Origin: Primulina eburnea
Taxonomy: Eukaryota; Streptophyta; Magnoliopsida; Lamiales; Gesneriaceae
Reading direction: 5' to 3'
Assembly: GCF_022965805.1 (NCBI RefSeq)
Contig: NC_133108.1
Location: 24,829,545-24,893,544, forward strand
DNA length: 64,000 bases
Under the pieces are notes generated by a model. That model did not search any database. It saw nothing but the letters and a program-made list of their open reading frames with translations, and was not told the origin of the DNA. Positions 43,216-55,726 of the stretch are shown in pieces (within the stretch, counting starts at the first letter, position 1; every line of letters begins with the position of its first letter). The position numbers and the translations under genes were made by a program.

Positions 43216-45716
43216 TTCGGTCATGCTTCAATCAAAATTCCATAATTCAAGAACTATTTAATACTTTCATCTTATGACATGCATTCTCATATCTGTGAAT
43301 CTCACATCAATGATAACTGATAATTCTCGAGCCTTACAAAGATGTTATTTTGCAAGCATTTTTGGAACATGATCATAGGAATGATATTTTGTATTTTTGT
43401 TATATCATTTGAATGATCATGTATTTACCTTTAAACATTTTATGGTAATGTATTTTGAAACTCCTTCCATTTGAAAGAAAATTTTAAATTCCGCTGCTAT
43501 TTTATTGTAAACGGGTCGAGGTGTCACATTCTCCCCTCACGATATTTCTCATTCTTACCTCAAACCTCATATCCTCAATGGTGTAACTTGAAATACGATC
43601 GTCGGGCTCCCAATGGGACCATAACCCTCACGATAACTCCAACGTAACATAATTATAGTCACAACTACTTCAATTCCTTCAACGTTTTATATTTTCATCA
43701 CTTTATAAAATCATGCATAATATAACATTTACATTTTTGTTTTTGAAACCAAGCTTGCAACATGTCTTATAAATGTCTTCCTTAAATCATAAAAATGCCA
43801 TAGACCTTTAAAAATGATAATTTAATCATGACATTTCATAAAATTTTAAAAATAATCATAATATCATAAAAACAGCATTTAGAGCATTGCCATGACGTTT
43901 ACTAATTTTAGGTGTAAAAAGACTGTTTTATCTCTAGACGTAAAATTCCTCGATTATGACTTTTCTTGAATTCATTGACTCTAACATGTCCCAAATAATT
44001 ATTTAAGCCTAAATTAATTTTCCCATATTTTTAGTTAGCTTAAATATTAAACTTTTTCATTTATCTTTAATTAATTGTTTTGACGGTGTTTTAATCCAAA
44101 AAAATCCCCAAATTTAATATAAAATTCTTAAATTCAAAATCTAGTCTTTTATGTTATTTTAGCCCCCATGAACCATGACTCGACCCCCGTGAGCCGTTTT
44201 TCAATTTATTTTAGTTTAGAAACCTTATTATGACACAGAAAATTCGACCCCGAGCCATCTTTCGATTTCTCGAGTCACCCCGAACCATGTTGAACCAAAC
44301 TCTGACAACTCACTAGAGTACCCTACTGGACCCATAGATCACTTATTAATCACACCAAACCCAGAAACAAAGCCCCTCACTTCCCACCTATGCTGGCCGA
44401 GAGTTTTATTTTGCATGGATTCTAAATTTGTGAACTTATGGACCACGCCAACGCTCCAGCACCAAAACCACTCTCTAGTACACCTACCGAGGACCCTAAG
44501 GACTCATCCTAGCCTAGCCCCTGAGCCCTGGACCGAGCCCTTCCCTCTCTGCAAGCCGCGCAACCCCTGCGCAAAACCTGCCTCATGTTCTCGGGGACAA
44601 TGAATCCTCCCAGCCCTTCTAACCCGAGTCCTAGCTTGGCTAGGACTCTCCCCTAGACTCAACCAGGCCCTAGGCCAGCCCTGAACCCAAGCCCAGGCCA
44701 TCCCTCCTCTTAGAACATGAAAGCTGATCACAAAGACCCTATGACAGCAAAAAAAAAAACGAATTCCACTGTGTGCTTGTTGTGCCACATGTTTTGTGAG
44801 TTTAGGATACTTTTAAAATGATGTATAAACATTTCTAGATCATATCCTAACATCATGGTGGCTTTTTGCATGCATAAAACAATTTATTGGACCCAAAATC
44901 ATGCTTTGACACCTATAAGTGCAATAATCCGAAAATACAGAAAATAACTTCATGCTTTTCATGCACACCATATTTAAAACATAATTACGACATGATGGAT
45001 GAGAAAAGGAGATGTATGGCGTGTCTTTGCATTTTATACACATGAATTAACGTTGACGACGAAGAACGGTGGCGAGGAAGGCCTAAACTCGATTTCCCTT
45101 GAAGCTTCTCGAAAATTTTCTCTTCAATTATTGAATGTGTGTGTGCCGTGTGGTTGAGGTGATTTTTCAGAAAGTGGCGTGTGATTTTTGTGCCACAATG
45201 GGTAAGGTTTGAAGTGGTTTAAACATATTATATGCTAATTAAATTACTAACTAGGCTTAGGCCTATTAAGATTCTTAATTAGGTTTTTTAATATAAATAT
45301 AAAAATAGTTTTGGTAATATAAGTTTGTGAATTTAATATACGGGTTATTAAAAAGTTCATATTTTTGTTGAAAAATCAACACCGATAAAATTTACGTCCC
45401 GGCTTATTAAATTACCTAAAGACTCCTTATTTTAAAAAATATGAAAAACATCAACTATATTTTTTATACAATTAAAATAATTATTTAATAACAACATATT
45501 TTACTTTTTTCAGCACTCGGTCTCCGTTCCTCGATTGCAACTTGGATAATCCTTAAAAATACAATTTTATGCATGATGACAATAAAATCCTATTTAACGT
45601 ATAAGCATGTATGTCACATAATCAATTAGCAATTAAAATCAATTATTTAGTCATTTTTCATGGTTCCTAGATTTGCATGCAGTTGGATTACGCCTTCTTA
45701 ATTTTGGACCTTACAG

Positions 45717-46033
45717 AAATATTGAGGTCCAGGGGCAAAATGGTCAATTAGGGAGGGCAAAATGGTCATTTTGCACGCGGTCATGTTAACTGTCTTGGCA
45801 GCGCCCTGATCACAAAAATTTCATATTTAAAATGTATATGTTATTATGAACACGAATATTTCTGAAAATACGAAAAATACGTTGCATGTTTGGTTTTAAG
45901 AAAATATACGTATATCAATGATTTTTATAAATGATGAATACGATGACATGTTTTGAAGGAAGGGAGTTGTTTGTGACTAATATGAATACGAACACGATCA
46001 TGTAAGGCCAAGGCTCAGTGGATGTGTAATAAT
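45717..46033. other. Unassigned AT-rich stretch
   Basis: Between K's LTR end and the next LTR fragment. It starts GAAATATTGAGGTCCAGGGG and holds two near-copies of GCAAAATGGTCA. No gene or clear element boundary seen; it may be the target DNA of K. Confidence 0.4.
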
Positions 46034-46317
46034 GTAACGTACCGTACTTTTTACTACTTAAAATTTGCGGAAAAATTAAAAATTTTCTTAAAATAAATCA
46101 TGAACATCCAAATTTTGATAAAGTAAACTGTCGTCTCCAAATCTGTTGCAACAAAAGATCTAAAAATTTAAGTTTGACAAAAGTATTTGAACATTTTCAT
46201 AAAACTAAAATTTTGGCGGTCCTCGGGTCTAGCCTCCTGCTCAGTCAAAGCCTGCCCCTTGGTCAACACCCTAGTCTCGTCATAATCACACTCACCTGCA
46301 TCGATCATGAAACGTCC
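46034..46317 (-). repeat. Gypsy LTR fragment upstream of L
   Basis: TGTAACGTACCGTACTTTTT at the start and a segment (GGCGGTCCTCGGG...CTCACCTGCATC) resembling the middle of the K/L LTRs. It reads as a truncated, rearranged LTR of a related family. No coding capacity. Confidence 0.45.
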
Positions 46318-47289
46318 TGTTCTTTTTATTGCTTTAAAAGTACTAGAAATTTTTTTTTTCTTAATTTCGGCCAACTATTAAAATATTTTAATAAAATATT
46401 TTGCCCTTTCAGAATAAAACCTCAATTAACTAGTATTTAAAAATTCAAGTGAAATAGTCATAAAGTAAAATCGTCTACTGTTTACCAAACCTAAAAAGTA
46501 ATATATTTGAAAAGTATATCTCATACTAAACCTCTAAAAAATCTTTCAAAAATATAAATAAATAGTCTTAAAAATCTTTAATCATAAAGCATGAGTCAAA
46601 AGTCATAATGCAGAATAATAGAAGCGCTGGTCCTCGGGTTGTGTGCGCCATCAGTCCAGTCTAATCATCCTTCAAGTCCTCCTACATCCTCACCTGCATC
46701 CATCACACCTAGTGAGTCTAAAGACTCAACACACCATAATCTTTATAACGAGTAATACGTAATACAGTCAACATATAACGGTGAAAAATACTTGTACTTA
46801 AAATATCGTTTTCATGAAGATGCATAAACATAAACATTTTCGTAAAATTTTTCATGATGCATAAAACTTTAAACATAAACATTTTCATGACATGCAAACA
46901 TGAATTTCCTTTTCCTCAACATGACATGACATAAAACCTTAAACATAATCATGAACATTTTCTTTTTTCCTTTGTTGAATTCAGATCGTTAATTGTGACT
47001 TTCCTGACATGACATGACATGAAAATCGATGGATCCATCTACGTGAAACCTCAGTACTGGGCGGCGGGGGACACCAGCAACACTCTCACCGGTCAACTGG
47101 GCCCTGGCCTATCATGATCGAATAGAAATACGCTCGTCGGGGTTCCCTCGGGGGCCTTTTCCCATCAATGGGTTCCCTCTGGGGCCTTTTCCCCTCACGA
47201 CATTCCCATTCTTACAAATACCACATAACCGTTACCACATATTCGCAATGATGGAAACACAATCGTCGAGCTTCCACTGGGACCATAAC
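46318..47289 (-). repeat. LTR L: second copy of the K-family LTR, truncated
   Basis: Starts TGAAACGTCC and is colinear with K's LTR from 31316 to 32159 and onward past the S insertion point, until gypsy E interrupts it at 47290. ATAAC (47285-47289) would be E's left TSD. Confidence 0.7.
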
Positions 47290-47417
47290 TGTAATGCCCA
47301 AAATTTAATCACTGTTAATTAACGATTATTGAGTTATAATTCAAGGTGATTATAAAAGGATTAACCGAGACACGATTTGAGATAACGTGTGAAAAGATGT
47401 ATGTGCGAGGATGAGCT

Positions 47418-47660
47418 CTCGCGCATATGCGCGACCCAGCCGGGCGCATATGCGCGAAATGTCCAGAGGACCTCGCGCATATGCGCGACCTGAACCCACG
47501 CATGTGCGCGAGGGTGGCAGAGAGTTGGGAAGAAATTTGAGTACCTCGCGCATATGTGCCGAATGAGGACGCGCATATGCGCGAGGCACTGTGCACAACA
47601 CGCGCCAAGACATATGGTCTCGGGCATATGCGCCGGTAGATATCGCGCATATGCGCGAGA
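47418..47660 (+). repeat. GCGCATATGCGC array in E's LTR
   Basis: Eight units of the palindrome CGCGCATATGCGCG or close variants (GCGCATATGTGC, GCATGTGCGC), 15-45 bases apart, beginning ~130 bp inside the LTR. Its open frames on the minus strand are Arg/Ala-rich artefacts. Confidence 0.85.
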
Positions 47661-47707
47661 CATGTTACACGTAGAGCGCGCCATTTTCCTTTTTGCATGT
47701 AACGTGT

Positions 47708-47726
47708 GTATATATATATAAATATA
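47708..47726 (+). promoter_or_regulatory. TATA box of E's LTR
   Basis: TATATATATATAAATATATA-like run 48 bases after the array; probable core promoter. Confidence 0.55.
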
Positions 47727-48719
47727 TACATACGATTCTTTAAACTTCAGAAAAGTAAAAATCGAAGGAAACGTTGGTAAAATTTTCCTTGAATCTTAGG
47801 ATCGCGATTGTGTAAAATCCGTCGGTCTGATTTTGAATCTGACTATGGTACTGTGTTCATATCAACGCAGGCTACAACTAGACGTATGTTTTACTACGTT
47901 TAATATGTTGATGTTGACAGAATTGAATGAATTTCATATATGATGTTCTTGACATATTAGACATCATAGAGTCGAAGTCATTTTAAGAAACAGACTGATT
48001 ATGGAATTGTTATGATTTTCTGAAGTTAATTGACTGAGATATGATATCAGATTGTATTGGTATTGATTATTAGTTGAGGGAATTATTATCTGGTAATGTC
48101 GTATTGACCGAGATATCGGGATTATGCGGTTATGCCGTTGATTTTGAAATATTGATCAGATTGGTCTCGATTTTGAACGGTATATTGATATGAAATAATT
48201 GATATTACCATTGCCAGATTGAAGGATTGACAGAGTTTGAATTCCAGACCAAAACTACGAACGAAAGGTATAAGTCAATGTGGTATTGGGACATCGACTC
48301 AAGTAGGATGTACTTGAGTTTCCCTAAATCACATACTGATTGTTATGTTTTATTATTATTGATTATTGATTTGATTAAATGCCTGTTCTATGGAGTCATA
48401 GGAGCATGCATTAGACGAGTAATCTTGTGACAGAAGTACCTGATAGTGGCGGAATAGCCACGGGTACATTGCATGATGTCACAAGATTGTGTATTGGTGA
48501 TAGGACCACAGTCCATGACGGTTAGGTCAGGACACTGGATGTTTGGTTATATCGACGTGGATAGAACTGGAGTCTTTTCTATTACTGTTGGTCGATATTG
48601 GAATACCACATCTGGAAACCGGGATCCCTAGACTAGGATTGAGTCTAGTCTGAGTCGTGGAGTCACGAGCATTGTCGACAATTTTATATTGATTATATTT
48701 CATCTTTTGATATATATTG

Positions 48720-50870
48720 TGAAAGGGGATCGGTTACGGTGACCGGAAGCGCAACGGAAGCTCAAAAATTTGATTTTTCATACAAAAATTTCGGCCACCC
48801 CTAAATCTTGTGCAACAAATACAATAAAACACAAAAATGTCATACATAGGGTGTTTTAAAGAAATATACCTATCAATCTCAAGAGATTGATTATGGCTCC
48901 AACTTTGTTGTCAAACAACAAAGCTCTTGAAAGGTAGAAACTATCTTCAAGCTTTCCAATGAGCACTCCTTGCTCAACTATTAATCCCACCACCAACTAG
49001 GTAGATCCCCTCATATTTTGCACTAGAAAAATATGAGGATTTTTCAAAGAGAAGTGCAAGATTTCCTCAACAAATTGAAGAACAAAAGGAGAGAAAAAAT
49101 GGGAGAGAAAAATGAGAGAAGTTTCGGCCAAGGAGGTTGTGAATGAAGGGAAGGGAGACTTGTGTTGGTTGTGGGAAAAGTAGAATCACTTTTTGCATGC
49201 CATGCCTTGAAAACTCAAAAAGTAGTCTCCCAACCTTTCACCTCCCATGCATGCATAATATATGGTTTTTAATCAAATTAAAAACCTTGGACTAAATTTA
49301 ATTATCTCAAACATATTTGAGACTAATTAAACATTACTTGAATTTACCCAAGTCACACTAGTTAAATAATTATTTTAATTGAGCTCTACAAGACTCAATA
49401 TAATTTAATTAATCCAACACTTGAATTAATTTAATTATTTGGACTCTACTAGGTCCACTAGTGTTTAATTAATTCAACACTTGAATTAATTTAATTTAGT
49501 CCACAATAATGTTTATGAAAATCACAATTTTCAAATACATTATTTACTTGGCCAAATTTTAATTTTGGAACACTTCCATAAATTAAAATTTACATTTCTC
49601 TCATAGAAGTCATACTTCTATTTTTCTTTACACTTATAAACTCATTTATAAGTTGTTCAACACATTGAACTATTTTCTCCTTTATAGAAGTCATACTTCT
49701 AATTTTCCTTACGCTTATAAACTCCTTTATAAGCCGTTCAACACATTGAACTATTTTTACTTCTCAACGGGATCTAGAAAGCTAGTACTTGTGTGGCCCT
49801 CAATGGTTCATTGATACAACTAGCCGTGGGTTCACATCTCTATGTGATTCGGACTAAACATGTCCTTATATGAGCATACCCCAATTGCTCCATTCTTATT
49901 TATCAACACCTTGATAATAAGAACGTCAGAACTCAAGTCTGATAGTACCCAACCAATCATGTAAACGCCTAGCAGCATCGCTTACATGATTCCCTAGGTA
50001 TCAAATGATAGTGCCTGCAAGAACCATTCAATTATGGTTAGCGTACAGTACGGTCCCTTCAACTCATATATCCCGACCGATTCGACAACCATTGGTTTAT
50101 CGAGAGTTGTCAATGAATCGATACTATGTGTCATGTCGTAGTTGCATCAATGGTGTAATCAATGAAACCCCTTTCATAATTACAACCATACTCTGGCCAG
50201 AGACTTCAACCTACATACACATGATAATACATAGGATATCCATACCCAAAGGTAAGCGGTGAATCCCCGACTACAATGCATCGACTCCTATGTGTTTCGA
50301 CAGAACACCCAATCTTGCCACCTGATGACCCCATGAGAGTCGGTAAACAAGTCAAAGTGTAATTCTAGCACATAGAGTCTCAATGTTGTCCCGGGTCATA
50401 AGGACTAATGGTGTACAACCATAAACCAGGACTTTTCCACTCGATAAGTGAGAACCATTTGGAAAGTCCTTTTATGGAGGGTTGTTCAGTGCACTCTACA
50501 AGGAGCACCTATCTGCATATTCGGACATCACAATGTCCCCTACCAATGAAACATGGTACTCACATCGCAGATACTAGTCTCTAACTCGAGCGGCCTATAT
50601 CCTTCTTAGTGGCGGCTGAATCGACTAGGAACCGTTTAGAATATACAGTATTACAAATATGAGTTTCATGATACTCATCATATGAGCATCTCATATTCTT
50701 TCTACTATTTGTATATTCAAGGGCTTTATCTATGCAACTAGCATGGGTATACAGATAAAGATTTGCCAAAATAATAATTCCAAATATTATTAAAATAAAG
50801 ATTGCTTATACATAGAGTTTCATTGTGAACACTCGGCCAACACTTGGCTCGACGGGCACCTACTCTAACA
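48720..50870 (-). repeat. Copia D 3' LTR (2151 bp)
   Basis: Near-identical to 55942-58092. Carries the hairpin string with a tandem duplication near 49600-49760. Confidence 0.93.
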
Positions 50871-50884
50871 ATCTCCCACTTGCA

Positions 50885-53240
50885 CTAGAGCCAACTACCT
50901 TTATGCTTTAAACCCATTGATTCGCGATGCTTGTCGAATAATGGTCCAGGTAAAGGCTTAGCTAGTGGATCAACAACATCATCTGCGGAGCCGACTTTGT
51001 CAATAGACACTTCTCTTCTTTCCACAATCTCTCCGAGGATGTCGTACTTTCTCAATACTAGTTTGGATTTCTGATGAGACCTTGGCTCCTTTGCTTGAGC
51101 TAAATCTCCCGCGTTGTCACACAACACCGGGAGAGGAGAAACTCCATTAGGAATGACGTCCAACTCTTGGACAAAATTCCTTATCCAAACAGCCTCCCTT
51201 GCTGCATCTGATGCAGCAATGCATTCGGCCTCTGTGCTGGAATCCGCAGTATTGTCTTGCTTGGAACTCTTCCAAGAGACAGCAGCAACATTGAGCATGA
51301 ATACAAATCCAGAGGTTGACTTCGAGTCATCGATATCGCTTTGGAAGCTAGAGTCGGTATAGCCTTCAAATTTCAGTTCTCCACCCCATAGACCAAGAAC
51401 AATTTATTGGTCCTTCTCAACTACTTGAGGATGTCTTTCACAGCTTTCCAGTGTGGAAGACCAGGGTTCGATTGATATCTACTCACTACACTTAGTGCGA
51501 AAGCCACGTCAAGACGTGTAGATATCATCCCATACATGATGCTACCAATCGTAGATGCATAAGGAATGCTTTGTCATCGCCGCTATCTCTGCATCAGTCT
51601 TGAAAGACAGACTTGGATAGGGACACGCCATGACACATTGGTAGATGTCCTCTCTTGGACTTATCCATCGAGAACCGCTTCACGATGGTATCAATGTATG
51701 TGGACTGGGTGAAACCAAGCAATCTTTCCGATCTATCTCAATAGATCTGTATCCCAATACAAAAGATGCTTCACCCAAGTCCTGCATCGAGAACTTACTC
51801 GCTAACCATATCTTAGTTGATTGCAACGTTCCTACATCATTCCCAATGAGTAGAATGTCATCAACATAAAGCACCAGGAATGTCACAACACTCCCACTGA
51901 CCTTCTTATACACACAGGGTTCCTCAGGATTCTTAGTAAATCAAACTCTTTGATTGTACTAGCGAATCTAAGGTTCCAACTCCTAGATGCCTGCTTTAGA
52001 CCATAAATAGATCTCTGAAGTTTGCATACCATATGCTCACTTTCGATAGATGTAAACCCTTCAGGTTTGAGACATGTAAATCACTTTCTTAAAATCCCCA
52101 TTAAGAAATACTGTCTTGACATCCATCTGCCACATCTCATAGTCATACCATACAGCTATGGCTAGCAATATCCTTATAGACTTGAACATTGCAACTGGTG
52201 AAAAGGTTTCCTCAAAGTCAACTCCTTGTCCTTGAGTATATCCTTTTGCCACCAATCGCGCTTTGAAGGTCAATACCTTCCCACCCGCCCCAAGTCCCTA
52301 TGGGAACAGTTCCCTCAGATGGATCCACAAGATCCTACACTTGGTTCGAATGCATGGAATTCATCTCAGATTCCACTGCTTCAAGCCACTTGGATGAATC
52401 GGCATCAGATAACGCTTCCTTGAAGGTCCTTGGATCACATCCATGGTTAGGCTCATCATGGCCCTCTTCAAGAAGCTGACCATACCTCATAGGTGGTCTC
52501 GAGAATTTCTCGGATCTTTTAGGAGCTTGTATCTCCTCTCTTGGCTCTTCGGGTGTGGGTTCTATAATTGTGGGTGTCTCTCGAACCTCTTCGAGTTCTA
52601 TCATCTCCCCTTTTCTATCCAATAGAAAATTCCTTTTCCAAAAAGGTTGCATTCCTAGAAACAAACACTTTTGTTTCTTGGGGATGATAGAAGTAGTATC
52701 CAATCGAATTCATTGGATATCCCACAAATTAGCATAAAATGGATCGACTATCCAATTTATCTCCCACTACCTGCTTCATAAGCAGGGCACCCCCATATTC
52801 TAAAATAAGAATACTTAGGAGGCTTACCCATCCATATCTCATATGGTGTATGCCTTTGAATGGACATTTAGTGGAATATCTTTTAATTTAAGTTATAGAG
52901 ATCGTTTTCAAGTTCATTAGTACCAATCAAACATTCATTCATGTAAATGTTGCAAACACCTTTGCAAAATAAACAAGAATATCCATTTTTATCAACATAG
53001 AAATGGAAACAATGTTTTTTACAAAATTAGGTACGAACAAAACATCTCATATAATTAACTTAAACTATTGTTCAATAATAAGTAAACATCTTCAATAGCC
53101 TTGGCAGCAACTCTTGCTCCATTGCCCATCCTCTAGAAGGTCACACCTTCCTTAAGCATTCTACTTCTTCCCATCACCTGTAACCCATTACAGAGATGTG
53201 AGTCATAACCGGTATCTAATACCCAAGAAGTAGAGTTATT
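50885..53240 (-). pseudogene. Copia D Pol remnants: protease, RT, RNase H; no integrase core
   Basis: Minus strand: protease remnant (near 53215), start of the pre-integrase region (52890-53040), direct jump to YEIWMGK near 52845, linker (52703-52560), RT ([47 protein letters not shown]) with frameshifts near 52290, 51960 and 51570, then RNase H (51377-50885: [18 protein letters not shown] region, [24 protein letters not shown]). The GAG-pre-integrase end and D,D,E core found in B at 17228-17885 are absent. The G-run frameshift before RNase H is shared with C. Confidence 0.88.
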
Positions 53241-53257
53241 GAAATGTTTACTTAAAT

Positions 53258-54118
53258 TTAGAACACACCGTTTCCAGAACTTTTCTGGGCAAGATATTCT
53301 TTGCAATTACGCCTCCAATGTCCAGGCTTCTTGCAGTGATGCCATACATCATCAGTCTTGTCAGCCTTAACTGGTCTGGCTGCCTCATCGGGATTCGGAG
53401 ATTGCCTCAACAAGGGCACGTTCTTCTTGGAACGTTGGAAAGAACTCTTCTTTCCCTTCCCATGTGGATCAATCTTCGTACCAGATGAAGAACCCACATA
53501 AAGAACCAACTTCTCTTTCTTGATGGTGGATTCAAACGTAACAAGCATGTTTACCAACTCCTCAAGGGTCGGTTCTATCTTGTTCATGTTGAAGTTCACC
53601 ACAAAAGGATCAAATGAGCTAGGCAGCGATAACAGCAACACGTCGGTGGTCAACTCCGAAGGCAAGATCAAATCTATGCCAACGAGCTTGTCCACGAGCC
53701 CGATCACCTTTAGGCCATGCTCATGGACCGAGGCCCCATCTCGCATGCGCAAAGTGATTAGCTCCTTGACGGTAGCATGCCTGAGAGGACGCGTTTGCTC
53801 TCCAAAGAGCTCCTTGAGGTGCAAATGAATGTCAGCAGCACTCTTTGCACCCTCAAAACGCCTCTGCAGCTCATCATTCATAGAAGTCAGCATATAACAC
53901 CTGGCTATCAAGTCATGGTCACACCATTCCTTGTAAGCCTGCAATTCCTCAGGAGTGCAGTCAGTCGGAGCCTCAACAGGGGGCGACTGAGTTAGTGTAT
54001 ATGTTACCCTTTCCGAATTCAAGACTATTTTCAAATTTCTTAGCCAAGTGAGGTAATTAGGTCCAGTTAATATGTGTTTGTCGAGTATTACAGATATCGA
54101 ATTGCGCATCGAAGACAT
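53258..54118 (-). CDS. Copia D Gag, uninterrupted 286-codon frame
   Basis: ATG at 54118 begins SSMRNSISVIL. Full copia Gag: LTGPNYLTWLRNLKIVL, ELQRRFEGAKSAADIHLHLKELFGEQ, LLSLPSSFDPFVVNFNMN, ESTIKKEKLVLYVG, and the knuckle HHCKKPGHWRRNC. In the first knuckle position D reads WHHC where B and C read CHHC, so one zinc ligand (Cys) is replaced by Trp; RNA binding may be impaired. The frame ends in TAA after SSGNGVF, the same stop as in C, separating Gag from pol. It is the only near-full-length open frame in this element. Confidence 0.83.
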   Translation of the reverse strand: MSSMRNSISVILDKHILTGPNYLTWLRNLKIVLNSERVTYTLTQSPPVEAPTDCTPEELQAYKEWCDHDLIARCYMLTSMNDELQRRFEGAKSAADIHLHLKELFGEQTRPLRHATVKELITLRMRDGASVHEHGLKVIGLVDKLVGIDLILPSELTTDVLLLSLPSSFDPFVVNFNMNKIEPTLEELVNMLVTFESTIKKEKLVLYVGSSSGTKIDPHGKGKKSSFQRSKKNVPLLRQSPNPDEAARPVKADKTDDVWHHCKKPGHWRRNCKEYLAQKSSGNGVF

Positions 54119-55726
54119 TGTCGATTTGTACTGAAAAGTAAAAACAGATAAATGTTGATGACTATTTTAAATATTTAGTAAGATATGAAGTTTGGACTTT
54201 TACTTCATAAATATTTGCTCCCACTGTTTTGACATCTTTCACTACCCTCTAGTGAAAACGGGAAACTCCTTTCCTCAGTAGGTACGTAAGGTCCAATTAG
54301 CGAATTATGATCCCGATTATACAGCCAATCACAATTCCTAAAAGGTAGTTTCCCAATTGCATCACAATGCAACCCTTAACGTAAACTTTTGTCTCACGTT
54401 TGATTAGGACCCATTATAGACGTCGTTCATCTTCACGTGTCAAGCCTTACCCATCGATGTTGAACCTTAATGGACGGTCGCCATGAGTTCCCTCAATAAT
54501 ATGAGCCGAAATCATGGGAGTTCCACGTAGTTCACATCACCATGTCAATGGATGTCACAGCTTTCCGGCACCCAAAGCTCCCCCAATAATATGAGCCGAG
54601 CCCCGAGTACGGGTAGCGTTCATCATGCACCCATTGTCGATGGAAGACAAGGAAATTATAACCAATTTTATAATTCCCCTTTTCGGGCTTGATATTAATT
54701 TTGAATCTTATTCAAAATGAGGGTTTTTAGTTTTGAAAGGTCTCATCATTAATTTTATTTTAAAAGCTCGCCATGTTTAATCGTATGTTTGCCGGATTCA
54801 TGCAACTTTGTTATTATCATAATAATAACGCACATACTCATTATTTATAACATATCATGCATATATTATAAACAGTAAACAAAACAAAGATGATCAATCG
54901 CCCCAATACTAATGGACCGTGTGAGCTAAACACGGGCCTAGGTCCAATCCTAGGGTAAATGCACGGGATGCAAATGCAACTATTACATTAGCTTCCAATA
55001 TTTACATGTCTTCGATCTTCATAATCATCATGGCCACCATCTTCCAATCTTGATCATCCACTATACTAATATTTACAAATAAATATCCATGGCAAATAGG
55101 GATACATCTCATGGGGTAGGAACGGGCCATAAACCAAGCCCACTTTAAATTTGATAATTATTACAATCATTCAACATCAAATATCCTAGCATACACCTAG
55201 CAAATTGGGCTTGGGCTTTTGATCATCCTTCATGCATAATATCACATATCATACACCATCAATTAATTATCACAATAATTAATTGATCCAATATTATATA
55301 TCTTGATCCAATCACTAACCGCCACGATTATAAACTAAATTAACAAAGTATACAAACACCTTTGTCTACTTTCCAATTAATTTATTTATAACCGAATTTC
55401 TTGTAAATCACCATTTACTATAAATAATTAAAGTCTAACTTAAATTATTTATTTCATGAGAAAATATTTGTAACTTTTGTAATTTTAAACTTAAGTGCCC
55501 AAAAACTCATTTTTCACTAAAAATATTTTGGCCCTATTTAAAATCACAAATGGGTTGGCCATCCAATGGCCCAACAACTCAAGGCCCATGACACTTTGAT
55601 ATACCAAAACACTTTTGGAAACCCTAGCCGTCATCGCCGTCGCCGGAGCTCCGTCGCCGGATTCCGGCCAACATTCCGGCCAACAAATTTTTTTTTTTTT
55701 TTTCTTAATAAATTTTAGGAGCTGTT
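54119..55726 (-). other. Copia D leader (non-coding)
   Basis: About 1.6 kb, homologous to the leaders of B and C and without the G insertion (empty site near 54985). No domain-bearing frame. Confidence 0.75.

Larger units (their letters stand above)
33598..43338 (-). mobile_element. Gypsy M: Ty3/gypsy element with nested CACTA
   Basis: Plus strand TGTGGGGACCC...GAGCCTTACA with perfect TSD AAGAT (33593-33597 and 43339-43343) inside solo LTR S. Minus-strand order: 5' LTR (41528-43338), iMet primer-binding site, gag, protease, RT, RNase H, integrase, 3' LTR (33598-35301). A CACTA transposon sits in the protease gene (38605-39989). Same family as A and E by protein. Its LTRs differ by about 2% by eye plus two indels. 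9741 bp with the CACTA insert. Confidence 0.93.
41528..43338 (-). repeat. Gypsy M 5' LTR (1811 bp)
   Basis: TGTAAGGCTCGAG...GGGTCCCCACA on the minus strand. Complete at both ends, unlike the 3' LTR. Contains the array (43025-43215), TATA box (42962-42977) and stem-loops (42057-42111, 41834-41867). Confidence 0.93.
32160..43528 (+). mobile_element. Solo LTR S, interrupted by gypsy M
   Basis: TGTAATAGCC at 32160 and GGTGTCACA ending at 43528, flanked by TTCTC on both sides (32155-32159 and 43529-43533). Taking out M and one AAGAT copy leaves 1623 bp with no primer-binding site, polypurine tract or gene, so it is a solo LTR. It lies within K's LTR. Its ending resembles that of G's LTR (GTGTGACA). 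It carries an ACCGC-ACCC-GCGGT array at 32386-32617. Confidence 0.82.
31316..45716 (-). repeat. Gypsy K 5' LTR, split by insertions
   Basis: Pieces 31316-32159 and 43534-45716 (about 3.0 kb together) make an LTR whose plus strand runs TGAAACGTC...GGACCTTACA. The junction is shown by L (46318-47289), which reads across it: GGCTCCCTCTGGGGCC continues into CCCTCACGA. The gap is filled by solo LTR S and gypsy M. No gene is visible in 43534-45716; the Pro-rich frames near 44415-44790 have no domain. Confidence 0.7.

Noticed and set aside
44415..44788. Pro-rich and Trp-rich open frames on both strands within K's LTR
   Set aside because: Overlap each other on opposite strands in C-rich LTR sequence; no homology recognised and no support from other K-family copies.
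47315..47731. Arg/Ala/His-rich open frames on the minus strand (also 30755-31163 and 62355-62751)
   Set aside because: They are translations of the GCGCATATGCGC arrays (RAYAR, AHMR patterns), open in several frames at once, with no domain, and they differ freely between copies.
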